From the NCBI RefSeq assembly GCF_040807025.1, contig NC_090947.1:7812001-7876000 (forward strand): a DNA stretch of 64,000 bases, given 5' to 3'. The position numbers were made by a program, and so were the translations under genes. The notes beneath the pieces were generated by a model, which saw only the letters and a program-made list of their open reading frames with translations, was not told where the DNA came from and did not search any database. Shown piece after piece: positions 39,001-53,768 of the stretch (its first letter is position 1; the number at the start of each line of letters is the position of its first letter). The stretch is from Struthio camelus. Its lineage: Eukaryota > Chordata > Aves > Struthioniformes > Struthionidae.

Positions 39001-41045
39001 AGAGCATCCAGCTTGTTGCAGCTAGCCTTCTCCTACCTCCAAAATAGCCAGGAATGGTGTCACCTCTAGTTCTTAATTAACCTGGGCTGCCTATCGACCC
39101 ATTACTGCAAAGTGGCAATATCTCTCTCCTGTTCCCAGCAGATTAATGAGTTGCTGGTGATGGTTGTGGCATGCAGCTCAGGGCTGAGGACTGTATGGTT
39201 TACTTTCCATCCTGAAATGGAAAGGATTTTCCAGGTCAAGTTCTGGCCTGCTGACTGCAAAACAAAGTGGTGGTTGTTGGGCAGAGTGGGCATTTGCTGA
39301 TTTAAAACATCTTGGGCAGCTCTTTCGCCAGCTCCCCCCTAGCTGTGCAGTTATCATGTGAACCCGGGGCTGCTGGCGGTACAAACTGGGGAAACAACAT
39401 ACCTCTCTCACCTGCACATTTTGTTTGAGAACGTTTTGGTAATGCCACAGTTAACGAGAATTGCCTCCCTTCTTTGTGAGGTGCACACGTTCTTATGCTG
39501 GCAGTAGGCGATATCTGTACAGTCTCACCCGTCAGTCAGGCATGGCTGGCCTTCCCAAGGCTTTTGTTATTGCTGCCAAAAGGATTCTCTGGCAGGGACC
39601 TTTGGATGCAGATACATTCTGATCAGCAGGTTGAAGTCTACAACTTACTGGCTTTCTTTCTGTACTGGGATCCTCTTGTAGCTTTGGGGCAAAACCAGTG
39701 AGGTAGAATAGTATATGCATGAAAGTACTTGGGCATATAGGACTTCACCCACTTTTCTACCCCCTTTATCAAGAGTGACTGGGAGGGGGAAAAAAGGTCC
39801 TAATGAGAAAGCAAATCTTCATCACTAGTGGGTTATGCCACCAGGAAGCAGAACTGTTATGATTATCATGGCAGCTCTTACTGTTTCTTTCCACTTGTCC
39901 GAAGCAGGAATTGCTGGAAAATATTCCAGGCATCTTTCTCTGTAGCCTGAGAGTGGGTACCCATATTGACATCTTTTTCTAGTTGAGCTCAGGACTGTTT
40001 TTTAGCAATCACTCTTCAGCTAAACAAGAGGCCTGTTTGACATCTCTTAGGATTCAATGCCAGGTTTTTGGCAGTAGCAGACGGGGAAGAGGATCTACCA
40101 CATGCAGAAAAGAGAAAAAAAGACAGAAAGACAAAGAAAATGTTCCTCACATATGGAGGGTGGGGAAGGAGAGAAGATAATGTTGCCAAGGCAACATTGC
40201 TTGAAGATAAGTATTTTTAAATCTGTGCGAATTTAGCATTCAAAACACAGTTGTGTTTCCCACAAAAAGATTTAGGGGAGGGCTGGAGTGGAAAAATCTT
40301 TTCCCCTGCTTTTCAGGTCATTCCTTTTCCTTTTACAGAGGAGCCAGAACCCAAGATAAATGAAGTAAGTGTGATTACTCTGATATTAACACTCCTGCAA
40401 AGAAAAGCTTTGTTTCAAGGAGGCAAGAAGCACCGATCACAGTTCTGTATCCACACCAATATCTCTAGCACAAGCATTGATCATCTCTTTAATGAGGAAA
40501 GTAGTTTAACTAGATCAGCTTAGGCCACTAAAGAGTCACAAGGACAAATCTTGCAGCGTTCCAGGCTAAATCCAGTGTAAGTCAGAGCACAAACTTAATT
40601 ATAGTTGATACGCAGATGTCTGAGGGATAGGAGTGGTGATAAGGTAACTGAGGCCTTTGGCTGCGGACAGGCAGAAGACAACACAGGATTCAAAGTGAGA
40701 AGAAATGGCAGAGGAGCCAGGTAAAACTCGGCCCTGGGAACTGTTTTGGTACCCCGTCATGTACAGTGAAACCCTGCTGCAGCTGGGCAAGTGATGCTAT
40801 CCTCCAATGACACTATTAGGCAGGAAACATTTGGTCTTTCTTTGGGGTATCAGTGCTGGGGCCACCACCGAATCTCTGAAGCTTCTGTGCCCAGGTCCCC
40901 ACAGCACTGGGCTCCTTGCTGGCACGCTCCGCTCCCACCTCCCCGCTGGAGCCCGGCAGGTCAGCTCTGTCACAAGCCTGGCACTGAAGACATCCAACGC
41001 TGTGCCTGCTTGGCTGCCAACTTTCTAGTCTCACCAAAAGAGGCC

Positions 41046-41070
41046 TTTTTTTTTTTTTTTTTTTTTTTTT
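41046..41070. repeat. Poly(T) run
   Basis: Twenty-five consecutive T followed by AAAAA. Confidence 0.85.
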
Positions 41071-44000
41071 AAAAACAGACGCTTCCAACTCAGAAATGAC
41101 TCAGACGCTGCAGCAAAGGTAAAGGGATCATCTTCCGTCTTACAGCTTTATAGAAGGCGGCCCTGGGTATCCTTTGTAAAAAGCCAGGGCTTGCTGGGCA
41201 CAGCTATTAGCTGGATTCAATTCTTTAATTTAATTGAACCGAACCAGATGCTCCTACAGTGCTTTGTACCTGCTGGCTTGGGGGCTGTGTTTCAGCAATA
41301 GACTAAATTCCTACAAGTACTTAGTGCTGAGAGCTCTTGGGGAGGGGAGGTTGGGGTGGGATGAGGGTAAAGAGTAGTTATATATAAAAAGAAGATGGCG
41401 TTTCACACAGGAAGGCTGTTGCCCTGACCAAATTGCCCCAGGCCATGAATCCAGGAAAGGAACAAAAATCTGCTGGAACAGTAAGAGGAAAGCAGTAAGT
41501 CATATTTGACCCTTTATCTTTTGGGATGAAAGAAGGGAAGCAAATGAGGGTGTCTGCAAAAGCAAAGATCATATTGTCAGACTGTGGAAATTGGCACCTG
41601 GTAGCAGTGTTTCATATTGGCCGAGACCCAGATACAAAATAAGCAAGGCTACTTTATTCCCCTTGTCATCTTCCCTACGTCTGCATTGGTAAAGCCTACC
41701 CGCAGCGTGGGAAAAAGCTAAATTTCTCACGTCGCTGTTGGATACTCTATTGAGATTCACTATTGTCAGATTTTTAAGTGAGGGACTAATATGCATGCCC
41801 TCACATCATCACTAACATGAAAATACATACTCTGTCTTAGTGGTTCCTTGGAGTGGAAAGCTACTGCCTTGCTCGTGTGGGGTTTGTTAGCTGTGAATTA
41901 CTGATTACGTTATCGTGTTTATTCCGCTCTACCCTTTAAGGCCATTAAGGTATTTTGTGCTGCACACTGATGCTCTCCCTCTATGCGTTTGCCTTAGAGC
42001 TGAACCCTGGGAGATGCAGGCGCTCTGGCATGTCCAATAACAGAAATGCAGCAACTTCAATCCCTGCCCTGCGGGCTTGGGTACTCGGTATGTCATGAGC
42101 TGACTATGCCTCCATCCACGGGTGCTTGTCAGTCGATCTGGCACGATGATGAGGGGGCTCGCAACGCCATAGGCACTGCCTAGCAGGAACTGGGTTGCTG
42201 CTGCGCAGGGGGAAAGACCTGCTGCCGCGTTGTAACATGCAGTGGCGTTCCCGTGTAGCTCTAAGCTTCCACAAACAGCGTTTCCAGGCCAAAATCCCTG
42301 CCTTCGGGCCGCCTGGCTCCCACTTGCCACTGTCCCACGTGTGGGGAAGGGAGGTTGTGCCCTGTGCAGCTGGTTGGCTTGTGACCGTCTCTTGTCTCTG
42401 TGAGGTGGCTGTCCTGCTTCTGCAGACTCTCCCGGGAGCCTGAATGGGGGAAAGGGGCCTTGGGAGGAGAATAACGAGCTGTGTGAGTTAATGGGAGCTG
42501 CCAGAGATGCCTGCAAGAATACACCATTGTGTGTCGTGGAAAATCAGCCACAGTGGGACCAATGGAGCCAAGAGCCCCACAGTCATTGGTAAGGTATTTG
42601 GGAGCAGAGAGGGCATCTCAGGCGCTTAGTCCTTCCACCGTGCAGAGTTCACATTAAATTTGTAGGAACCTGCACCTTCATTTGATGTTGTTGCTCTTGT
42701 AAAAGGCTTGTTAACAGACCGCTCCAAATTAACTCTTAGCCTGAAAACCTTTGTATGACTGTTTATGCTGTGCGATTGCAATGAATGACACTGGCTGTTC
42801 ATATAATAGCCTAGCACAGCGGCACGTAAACCTTAGTTGTGGCTTGTAGGCATTTAAAACCAAATTTTTGAAGCTGCTTAGGTGTTTAGATTTTGAATAT
42901 CCCATTAAGCACCTGCCTGACTATTTAAGTGCCTAGGTGTCTTTGCAAATCTAGTATTGCTGTAATGCAAATAAAAAGGAAATGATGTAGGGGGTTGGCT
43001 GGATCAGGCCTCTGGTTTCATATCCTAGCAGAGATAGCTGGCTAGGGCCTGTGGCTATTTATATCATCATTCATAGTGAACCTCTTTTGTGCTTGAAGCA
43101 CCTTGATGGTGACTTTTACATAGTAGAGATAAAAATTCTGCAAACCTACATCCTGCAGTAGCCTTTATATATTTTATAGCTGTACTGTGCCGGTGTGGTA
43201 AACTGAGCCGAGCCATCACGTTTTCTCAATTACCCTTAAGAACTGGAAATCCTTATCACCTCTGTGTTTCTTTCTCCCACTACTGCACAGGTCTTGAAAT
43301 TGTCGTCACAGCTAAAAATCCTCAATCTGTAAATTAAACTGTGATTTAAGAAAAAAAAATTTACACTGCAGCCTCCTCATAAAGCTCCACCAAGTCTTTT
43401 GCTGATGTGACTCACTCAATTACTCATGTGGGCAGACTTTCAGATAATAAAAGTAGTTAATGGAAAGCAGTGAGAAATACGGCTGGTTCCTGAGGAGTCA
43501 GAGGAGGGGGAAGGCTACTGCGGGTATTTTATCCTAAGCACTGCTAAATTCACAGAGCTTCCAGCCATTTTTTAAGATAAAGATTTCCCCATTCTGTTCT
43601 TTTCTATGTATAAAAAGAGCTCTGAAATAACAGGTTGGCAGTAGAGGAACAAAAGTACAGCAGCTATATGTGCTTGCTCCTCTCCTCCCCTTCCTGCCTA
43701 TTAGAGATGATAGCCAGTGTGTGCCCCGAAATAATCTCTTTATCCTAGTTATGTATACACTTAAACAATACTCAGTACTCTAATGAGCTCTGGATTTCTG
43801 AATCAAGGAGTACAGCTAGCAACTGGCCTAAATGAGCTCTTTTGTTTGAGATGTTACATGTACTGACAAGTTGCAGATTATTCTAGAATAAATAATAGGC
43901 CCTTGAGATTCAGTGTGCTATAGGTCAGGTAATGCAATTACAAGGCAGATTTCAAGGGGACATTTTAGCAAGCGCGTGTTGCAGAAATATGGCATTCTTC

Positions 44001-46954
44001 GAAGCTGGTGAGCCAGGAAGTTATTGAAGAGTAGTAGACCGCCACTTCGATGTGAGAGCTGGCTTAGGTAGTGAAATTGGATGCATATGATGGCGTCAAA
44101 GGGAATTACAATTAAGGCAACGCTAGAACTAGTGGAAGCAGATAAACTCACCGGAGCCGAGGGCGTTAGCAAAGCAACCGAAACAGTTAACTCGTGGTTG
44201 CGTGGCTCTGAGGCTGCCAGATGTTTGAGGGATGTGCCACTGCAAACGTCGGTGCAGCCCTTTCTGACACCAGCGACGGGGGTGAAGAGGGAGAGGACGT
44301 GATCGTGTGCTCATTCCTCGTGCAGGATGAGCTGTGAGGGAGATCAAGGCTTGACTTTTAAAATAGAGCTTCTGGCACAGAGAAGCAGTGCCTGGGTGTT
44401 GAGGCTGTGGACCTAAGTAAGCAAGCTGTCAGATTATATTTAGTGAATATACACTGCAGAGAAATGCAGAGAGGGAAGGAAGGGAACTAATGCATAGCTG
44501 GGCTCCACGGGTATTGAGCCTACAGAGCAAGGAGCGAGGCTGTTGAGAGAGGATGAATTGCCTTGGTGTTCCCGATTCAAATAAATCTGTGTGAGGCCCG
44601 GGAGCTACACAGACCTGCATGATTACTTTGAACAGTGGAGCTCAGCTTTATTTATCCTTCGGTAATGGTGCAGCCCCAGACTGGGTTAGGTGAAGGGCCA
44701 CCAACCTATGGCCTTCGAGCCGTTCACCTCCGGCCCCGTGCTGGGGTTGTCTCCCACAGCGATCCCATTCCCTCGCTGGGGAAGCAGGAGCAATAGGGGC
44801 TCTAAAACCAATGTCAGAGCTGCTGTACCCCACAACTGCACACCCAACTGAGCCCCAAACCCACTAGAAACTGGTTAGCTAAGGTTGGCATCTCCAAAGC
44901 AGGTCAGATGCCTGCTCCATTTAAATTTGGGGGTGTGAACACCTCACTCCATTGTGGTCTTTGGAAAGTCTGGTCCTAAAAAGACAAAAATGGGAAAAAT
45001 TCCTTAGCCCTGTATGAGACAGATCAAACCTCAGGTGTTGATGCATGATAGTCAGTCACTTGGGTCCTATCATACATTCCAGTGTTCCATCCTCTCCTGC
45101 ATCTCTGCCTGCCCAGGAGCCCATGTCCCAAGTGCAGTTGGCTGGCCCGATCTGGGATTCAGCTGCCGGAGGAAAGGAAGGTGTGGCATGTACAATTTTC
45201 TTGAATATGCCTCACACAGTAGGCTCTTGCATCATATCCAAGGTGACAGATCTGTCTCATGACCAGATTCCTGCTTTCATCACAGGTCCCAAGATAGAGG
45301 ATTTCATGCACATGAGTTGAGAGGTCTGCTGATATATAGGGAAAGAGAGAAGCAACTTACCTCGTACAAGGAATCTGTGCCAGAGCTGTGGAGTGACCCT
45401 AGATTACCTGAGAACCAGGTCAATGCTTTAACTGCTAAAGCCAATCTTCTGCTGATCTGCAAGGAGTTTGCAAAGCACACCAAGGCAGGACTGGCACTGT
45501 AAGTACTCTGAGGGGAGAGACGGAGAAACAATTTTGCCTAGCTAACTGCTAGTTTTGTGGGGTGACAGGTACCCACTGGTAACACTACAGGCCCACAGAG
45601 ACCTTTCTGTTTTTACTCTCCTCTTCAAGGAGGAGAAGAGAAAAAAGTCAAATCTGACCTCCTCTATCAAGATGAGGTGATGGAAGGAGAGGCTGTCTTT
45701 GGAGGGACTCAAGTAAAATGCTTTTAGGCCAACACGTGTATGTCCACTGTCACTATGCAGTTTCCTGGTCATTCATGGGTAGGGAGACCCGCTGCAGGTA
45801 CAGCAAGGGAGATACGGGGGAAGCAGAGGGTCAGTACTGTGATTCACTGTGCTTTGAGAACAGATGAATTTTGGTCCAGTGCAGAAAAACTTAAAAAGCC
45901 TTCCAGAAAATACTGGGGTAAAAATGCTCCCTTTTTAATATTGAGTATCATATTAAAAAATCAAAAAACCTCTAAACAGAACTACAAAAACTATGTTAAC
46001 AATGTTAGGCTCACTGGTACTCAGAAGAAATGGTTAGGTGGGAAGAAGCAGGTCATAGCTGAGGTTTGTTTTGTTTTGTTTTATTTTATTTTATTTTTTG
46101 TTGGCGTGCAAAGGATTGTTAAGGCTAGCGTTTGAATAACCTGAGTAATTCCCATGTGACTGCTGTTTGCACTGTGTCTCTCCACCAGAGCAAGTTGTGT
46201 GGGAAAGAGGGAGTATGTCCTGCTCCTGCGTTTTTTACCTACCCCAAATTCCTAAGTAGCAGCCCAGGCCCCAGGAAACCAATGCAAAAACACTCAGAGA
46301 TATCAGCGAGGCCAGGATTTCATGCCCGTAGTCTTTAGTGGGGAATTCAAGTGCAGAACGCAGAACTGGGTCACCCTCTGCCTTTGGCTCTGCCAGCTTA
46401 CACGGGGGAGGAATTTGGCCCATTGCGTTCAAAACGACGCAGATTTGAAATGCTGGCTTTTCTGTTACAGCTCTGTCCTGTGGGAATGCATGCACCCTGC
46501 ATGACACACCATTTAAAAGTACAAAATCTAGGTTATAGAAAAACAGAAATCCAAAACACAGATTCTTCTTAAGAGCATAATGAGTTGCATCCCTTGCTGA
46601 TATATTTATAAACAGTCTTCATGAAGGAGGGAAGCTAGCAGATGAGATGTTAGAATCAAAATACAGCGACAGGAACAAATTCTACTTGCAAGTCTTTTCC
46701 ATGTAGCTCTGCATTTTGAAGAACTTGGAAGGTGACTGAGTGTTTTCTGGTGTCGTGGAGCAGGGTTTGCCACTTTCAGATTTTCGAGACAGGAGCATGT
46801 GTGTTCAAGCTCTTAGTGAACTATTTCTCTGAACTCCTCTCAGTTATTATTACAGGTCACTGCAACCATTCAGTCCTCTGCTCTACACACAGTTGTTTAG
46901 AAACATTACTTGAAATAAGCATCATCTTCAACCTCACCCTTTGAGAGTGCATGC

Positions 46955-46958
<4 letters not shown>

Positions 46959-47004
<46 letters not shown>
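46959..47004. repeat. (TG)n microsatellite
   Basis: About 23 uninterrupted TG units, followed directly by CACACACA, so the flank can pair with the repeat. Confidence 0.95.
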
Positions 47005-47005
<1 letters not shown>

Positions 47006-50000
47006 ACACACAATCTAGAAGCTGGTTAAAACGAGCTGGCCAGCTACACTGGTATAGTTACATAGAAACACCTTCATGCTTCATGCATAGCTCACACCAG
47101 ATCAGGGTCAACGCTGCCCCAGTCCTAACAGTCTCTCATGGGCCTTCAGTGTCTGCACCTTTTACTCAACAATGGGAGTCACTTATGGATCCTGGTCTCT
47201 CGCCTGGCCCTGGCCACGTATCGCATCCCTGTTCTTCATCAGCCTGGGCAAGTGTCGTTCTTGCTTTTCTTCAGAGGGAGAAAATCAGGGTACTGAGGCT
47301 GTGACTTTGACTAGTTTGTAGCAGGATGGGTATCAGAGCTGAGGCTGTAACTCTTTCCTGCTAAATGCTCACATGATCCAGAGATGTCTCTGCCTTTGAA
47401 ATAAATGCGTCCTTTAAAGTGCCTCTCAGAGGAGTCAATGCAGGGAGGCCTGCCTGCCTTCTGCACATAAATATTCTGTGAAACCAGTTTCATACTGAGA
47501 CGGGTGAAGCTGCTGCGACTGATGGGGAGACATTAGTCTCCATCTCCTGCTAGTCAGTACTGCATCACTGAGATTCGTGCTGCTACCATTACAGTCAAAA
47601 ATAGCTGTGGGTGAGAGAGCGAGCTGAAATGCTTCTAAGTGTTAGCCAGACTGGAGGACAGAGCAGTCAGGAGAAGAAGAGAGCGCGAACTGCAAACTGT
47701 GATAGTGAACAGAAGCTGTGCAAAGAGGAGCTGCCTTTGCAGCCTAGCGAAAGGGGATTACTCGACCAGATGTGTGATGGAAGCAGAAATGATGACTTCA
47801 TGCATGTATTGATTTATTACCCTTTCCAGGCTAGGGAGTTAAGCTAATTCCAGGAACAACACATTTTTTTGGTGTCTCCTCAGAATATGCAAGGACCTAA
47901 AACTTTTTTAAAAGGATCATGCGGTTAAAGCATGATTACAAACAGGACAGGAGTAAAAAAGTTCCAGAGGCCAAGTTCCTAGAGTCATGTGAGTACCTAA
48001 AAATCTGAACTTTCATCAAAAGCAGGAAGAAACGGAAACCCTAGAGAAAGGTTTTAACCCTTGTAGCTGCAAAGAAAACTTGCAAATGTGAACAAAGTAT
48101 AACTAGGCCAGTGACATCTGCTAGAGTCTGTAGTGAGCCTGAATCGAGTTGAGAGAGGATGAATTTTCCTCTGCAGCATAGTGGAGCATTAACTCCACAA
48201 TCTTCTCTTTAGGGTCTGTCTCCTCAGCAGGCAAATCAGACCTTGTCTGAGGGTGCCACAAGGGTCAGGACAGGGTGGGAAAGGAGTGGCAGTTGGTTGA
48301 GTTGGCACCTTGGAAAGGGAATACTGGTAGGAAAGAAAAACAAATTAGAGCTGTTTCTTTTTTTTTTTTCTTTTTTGTTTTCTTGCCCCTGGAGCGTTTG
48401 TTGTTTAAACCCTTGAAGGAGACTGATGAGCAACTGTGCTTTGTGCTGGCTTCTCCTCTTTGAGAGCATTTGTTGTCTGTTTTCTTTTAAAGTCTCAAAT
48501 GTTGGAAAGAGATCATTAGTTTTCTTCTTTAGCCTGACCTCTTCCTCTCTTGGAGAGTTTCTCCTCTTGTACTGGCTGTGTCCTCACACAGTGCTGTGTT
48601 GAAATCAGGTTCAAGAGAAAACTTGAACTCCTAGGAAAAAAGCTTGATATTTCGAATGAGACATGCCCTAGAACAGTAGGGCTGAATCTCTGCAGCATGT
48701 CCTGTCCCTCTGTGGAGGTGCTATGGGACGTCAGACGTCCATCGTGTACTGCCTCTGTCTGTGGGGTTTCTGAAACACCCCCTGAACAGTTACGGCAAAT
48801 ACTGCCATGAGATGTAAACCACCCCAAAAGTGACTTTTCCTACCGTTTGTGCAGAAAGCAATCTACCCCGTAGCACCTTCTCATGAGCAAGAAGGTTTTT
48901 GGTGGTTGCAATCTCGAGCGCCCAGCAAACTGCTGAATGCCCAAGGAAGGAGGAGACTGCAGCTGTAGGGTCGGGGGGTTTCAGTCTGTTTTACAGTGAA
49001 GACTGGAGGCTGAGTGTTTAAGACGCCTGAGGAGCCTGACACCATTTGTCGCAAGTGTTGGATGTATAGGAGGTGCGTTTTGTGCCGTGCCTTGAGGGCA
49101 CCCCTGACACTAGGGAATAACCTTGGGAGTTAAATGCATCTCACTCTGCTATTAGCTTCAAGTGCTTTGGATTATTAGACTAGCAAAGATCTGCCATCCA
49201 GCCAGAGGTGTATGCAGGCATTATCTGGAGCGGGCAGGATGGCTCAGCAATGTCTTTGCTGGGAGAGTGGAGTTACATAAGCTACAAACTATTTTCTTCA
49301 ATCCCCCGATTTCTCCTCCCACCCCCATGCCCCCTGTAAATGTTTCCTGATGGCTGAGTAAGAGGGCCTGGGTCTATGCATATGGTCAGTGTGCGTGACC
49401 ATATGTTCAGCGTCAGTGTCCAGCTGTTCTTTGTCCTTTGCGCAGCTGTAAATTTGTTAGGCTCCATGTGATGCAGCAAGCATGGGGATTTTCAGCTTTT
49501 CTTTCCACTTTTTACAAAATGTGAGAAGTTTTTTGTTAAGGGCAAAAGTCTCAGAAATGCGAACCTCTTAAAACTAGAGCAGAGCTATTTACACAAGAGT
49601 ACAGAAAACCTGCTACAGTATGCCAGCGATCTGACCTGGTCATCTGTCTAATGGGATGTTAGCTCACATAACCCAGATGTAGTGACTGTGCTGTTCAGGT
49701 TTCCGTATAGGAAAGAAAATGGAAGAGGCTTGTAAATGCATGCGTTCATTGTGATGTCTCACTGTGGTGCCAAAAATGTGCGATGGCCTTTGAGCGACTC
49801 CATTACCACTTTTCTCTAATTAAAAATTGGTTATTCAAACTGTGGGACACGCACAAGGTGCCCAGCTGTGAGATTGATTGCACACGATGAAACAATTTAC
49901 TCGTCTCTGCAAGTTTTTGTGAGCAGTCGCTCCCTTGGGTGACTGGCAGAGGTAAAACATAATGTGTGGGGGGGAACTCAGCAGCATACTGGTCTCCCTG

Positions 50001-50428
50001 TGCTTTCGGGCTCCACCTCCAGTTGAGTGTCTCCCACTAGGTGCTTACCTTTCTATTGTATGGTGATTGCACAGTATGTTTAGGAGGAAAATGCATTTGC
50101 TTCCCAGCCTTAAAGCTATTGTGCTAAGGAGGAAAATGTTGCACAAAAGCATTAAAAAGAAAACAACTTGGAAAAGTCAAAGTGTGTAATCGTGCAACTA
50201 AGGCTGGGGGAGTTAAAAAGCTTAAAATTACTTTAGCACATCACTTCACTTGACAGATGGGAACTCATTTATGTAAATTTAGGGAAGTGGTAGTTGGATT
50301 CAGTTGGTCTAATTTAAACACTATTTCCAATTATTTTTTGTACGTGTAGAGAGGATTATAGGATGGTCATTGCATTGACAGCAGGGCTCTTCATATATAA
50401 ATTTAAATCAATCAAAGACTACTCTGGT

Positions 50429-50451
50429 AAAAAAAAAAAAAAAAAAAAAAA
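50429..50451. repeat. Poly(A) run
   Basis: Twenty-three consecutive A in intergenic sequence, with no recognisable retroelement body upstream. Confidence 0.85.
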
Positions 50452-53117
50452 GTGAACATGCTGCGATAGCAAGCACCTAATTATGGAGGCAGGGTAGACC
50501 AGCTACTGTGGTGAACAGGGGCGTGCGCACATATCTCAGATGGTCCGTTTCATTATACCCTAAAAATCACTGGCAGGGCCGCTGAGAGGTCAAGAGGCGC
50601 CTGACCCATGGACGGGAGCTCCCTGTGAAAACGTCTGCTGACGCGGAGCGTGGAGCTGGCGGCAGATGGGCCCTTGCAGGTTTCCACGGAATGCAGGCCC
50701 TGGAGACACCCAAAAGCGCAGAGAGATGACACAATTAACAGTTCCCCCTCCCTGCAACCTGGTGCTACTAATTTGAGTTAAAACACATAACAGCCTCTTT
50801 GGAAAATCTTCCCCTTAACATCTTGACAGCTTTCTCCTTTTGCCAAGAGAAGGAGCAGGTTTACAACCGTGGGGAGGTGCCACATGACAGCTTGACTTGA
50901 CACCTGAGAAGTAAATGAACGAGGGAAGGGAAGCCTCAGCTTGCTTCCAGCCTGGCACAAATGCAGTGCCCTGGGAACGTGGGTGCGAGTAACTACCGGA
51001 GCCACAGCAGGGCCAGGTGCGACCCAGGGGAGTCCAACCTGAAGCAAGCGTGAGGAGGGAGCACGAGGCCCGGTACCTCAGTGTGAAAGCGTTACTCATT
51101 GGCAGGAGGCCCAAGGGAAGGCTGAGGCCTGGCAACGGTGGACTCTTGGAGGCGTGGGACGAGGCTCGGAGCTCCACACCGTACAGCAGCACCTTGCGGG
51201 TTGATCTCGGCTGACTTTTCTCCCCTGAGCCTCTGCAGCAACGGGTTGGTTCAGCTCTCTCAAAAGGTGGGTAGCAATCACTAGAGGAACTGAGAGTTTA
51301 TTCTTTGATTACAAGATGATCAACATTTTTGGAGGTGTAACTCATGTTTTTCAAACCTTGAAGGAGAGGGTACCAAGAACAAGACTACACAGCACTCAGT
51401 TCATCAGTCCATATAATTTTAGGGCAGCGAGCACCAGAATCCCCTGCGGAGAGCACTGGGAGGCCTAACACCACAGCAGCGCAGCTGCCTGAAGCATGCA
51501 CGCTGTTGAGGAATGACTCCCCCCCCCACCCCCAAGTGCATGTCATGGCACAGGGTCCCTGTCAGGGTGTTTTGTGATCCCAAAATCTCTCTGTGAAATT
51601 AGACTACTACAGCTGCAAAATATGAATGTGTCTCGGCACAACTGCCTAAAGAAAAATTGAAACACACAATTAAGTAGCTGAAGTTGTAAATTTTAACCCA
51701 CAGGAGAAAAAATGAGAGAAAAATGCTTTGCACATGAGATTTTCAAAGCAGTGTTAACGAACGCTGAGCCTGACTCATCCTTCACATGGGAGAACCTTTG
51801 CAAGCTAAGAGGAAGATGTCTTCAGGCAGACATCCCTCAGGGCAGGGATTTCTATCTCGTTTCTCTTTTAAGGGAAGAAACTTAAAGGGCTGGCCCCAAA
51901 GACTGCATGTTTGTTGACTGACCCCACCAAGTGTTTGGGATCTATCTGTAAGTCTAGAAATCCCCTGGAGGATAGATGGATGCCTCTGGGCCAGCGTTCA
52001 ATGCAGAATAACCCTTCCCACAATGCCAGGTTGGTGCACTAGCCCTGGATCTTCTCTACTTGGTGTCTACCAAGTGTCATGCTATCATGTCAAAGTGAGG
52101 GATGTCATATAGCCCAGGGCTGCCCTGCAGTGGCAGCAGGGGCTCTGTGGAACCTCATGGGAGCATGAGATGAGTAACCACAGCTGCTAATTCATTTCCA
52201 AGAGGGAAATGACCTCCCTTGAGAAAGCTGGGAGGCTTTAGCTGAGGGTGCTGATCCCTTCCTATGTAGGAGAAAGGTTGCTGTTAGGTGCTTGCTGAGA
52301 GAATTCAGTAGGGCATTCAACTCTTCAACATTGTTCTAAGGGTAGGCATTTTCATCACAGTTTTAGAGATACTGAGGGACTTGCCTAGGACATAAAGGAA
52401 GTCAGTGTTAAAGCCAGGAACTGACCAAACAGACCTCCTAACTCATGACTTCAGCACTCTGCTTTAGCCATGGCTGTCCTTTCTCTCTGTTTCAGCTGAC
52501 CTTGGATTATACACTTTCCTCTGTTAAAGTTGAAAAGCTGACTACTTGGAGGCTGAGAATTTACCCTTCCTCTTGCCCCTGTACAATAGCTGCTTTTCAC
52601 ATGGAATCTGCACAAAAGAAACATTTTGTTCTTCCTCTGCTGATCAGAAGAACTGAGCAGCAGTTACGTTAAAAGCATAAGGGTCTGACCCTAGCACACA
52701 TTGTATTCAAAAACAAAGCTTCTCTTGATATCAGTGGATGTGGAATTAGACCTAGGCTCTGGAAGAGTGCTGCTAGCAAGTTGCTGTTAAGTAAATTAAT
52801 GCAAAATGATAAAAAAGGCTAAGGCTTCATAAAATGAAAATGCAGATTAGAAGCGCTTAGCAAACAAATGCTATTTTTAAGGGTCCCCAAGTCACAAACT
52901 TGAGGGGAGAAAGTTCCAGGCCAGTCTATTTCAGCATATTCCTGATCTGAAGCACCTCAGTTGCCTCATTAACCCCACGCTGCCGAAGTCCGTGAGTGAA
53001 ACCAGCACGTGTTTTTTTTTTTTCAGGTCGTGCCGACCCTGGCCAACAGCTGCGCCCACCCCGGCGGGGGGGTGACACAAACCCAGGCCCTCGTCTTCTA
53101 CCTCCAGCCGGCTGTGA

Positions 53118-53768
<651 letters not shown>

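Larger units (their letters stand above)
36061..52989. other. CYP20A1-ABI2 intergenic region
   Basis: About 17 kb without a supportable gene on either strand. The reading frames present are short, lack family features and lack coherent splice chains. It holds only simple sequence such as a T run (41046-41070), a TG tract (46959-47004) and an A run (50429-50451). Regulatory elements cannot be judged without conservation data. Confidence 0.7.

Noticed and set aside
41929-42516. 195-codon minus-strand ORF in the intergenic region
   Set aside because: No domain, signal or family resemblance; GC-richer local sequence lowers stop frequency. No promoter or poly(A) context seen.
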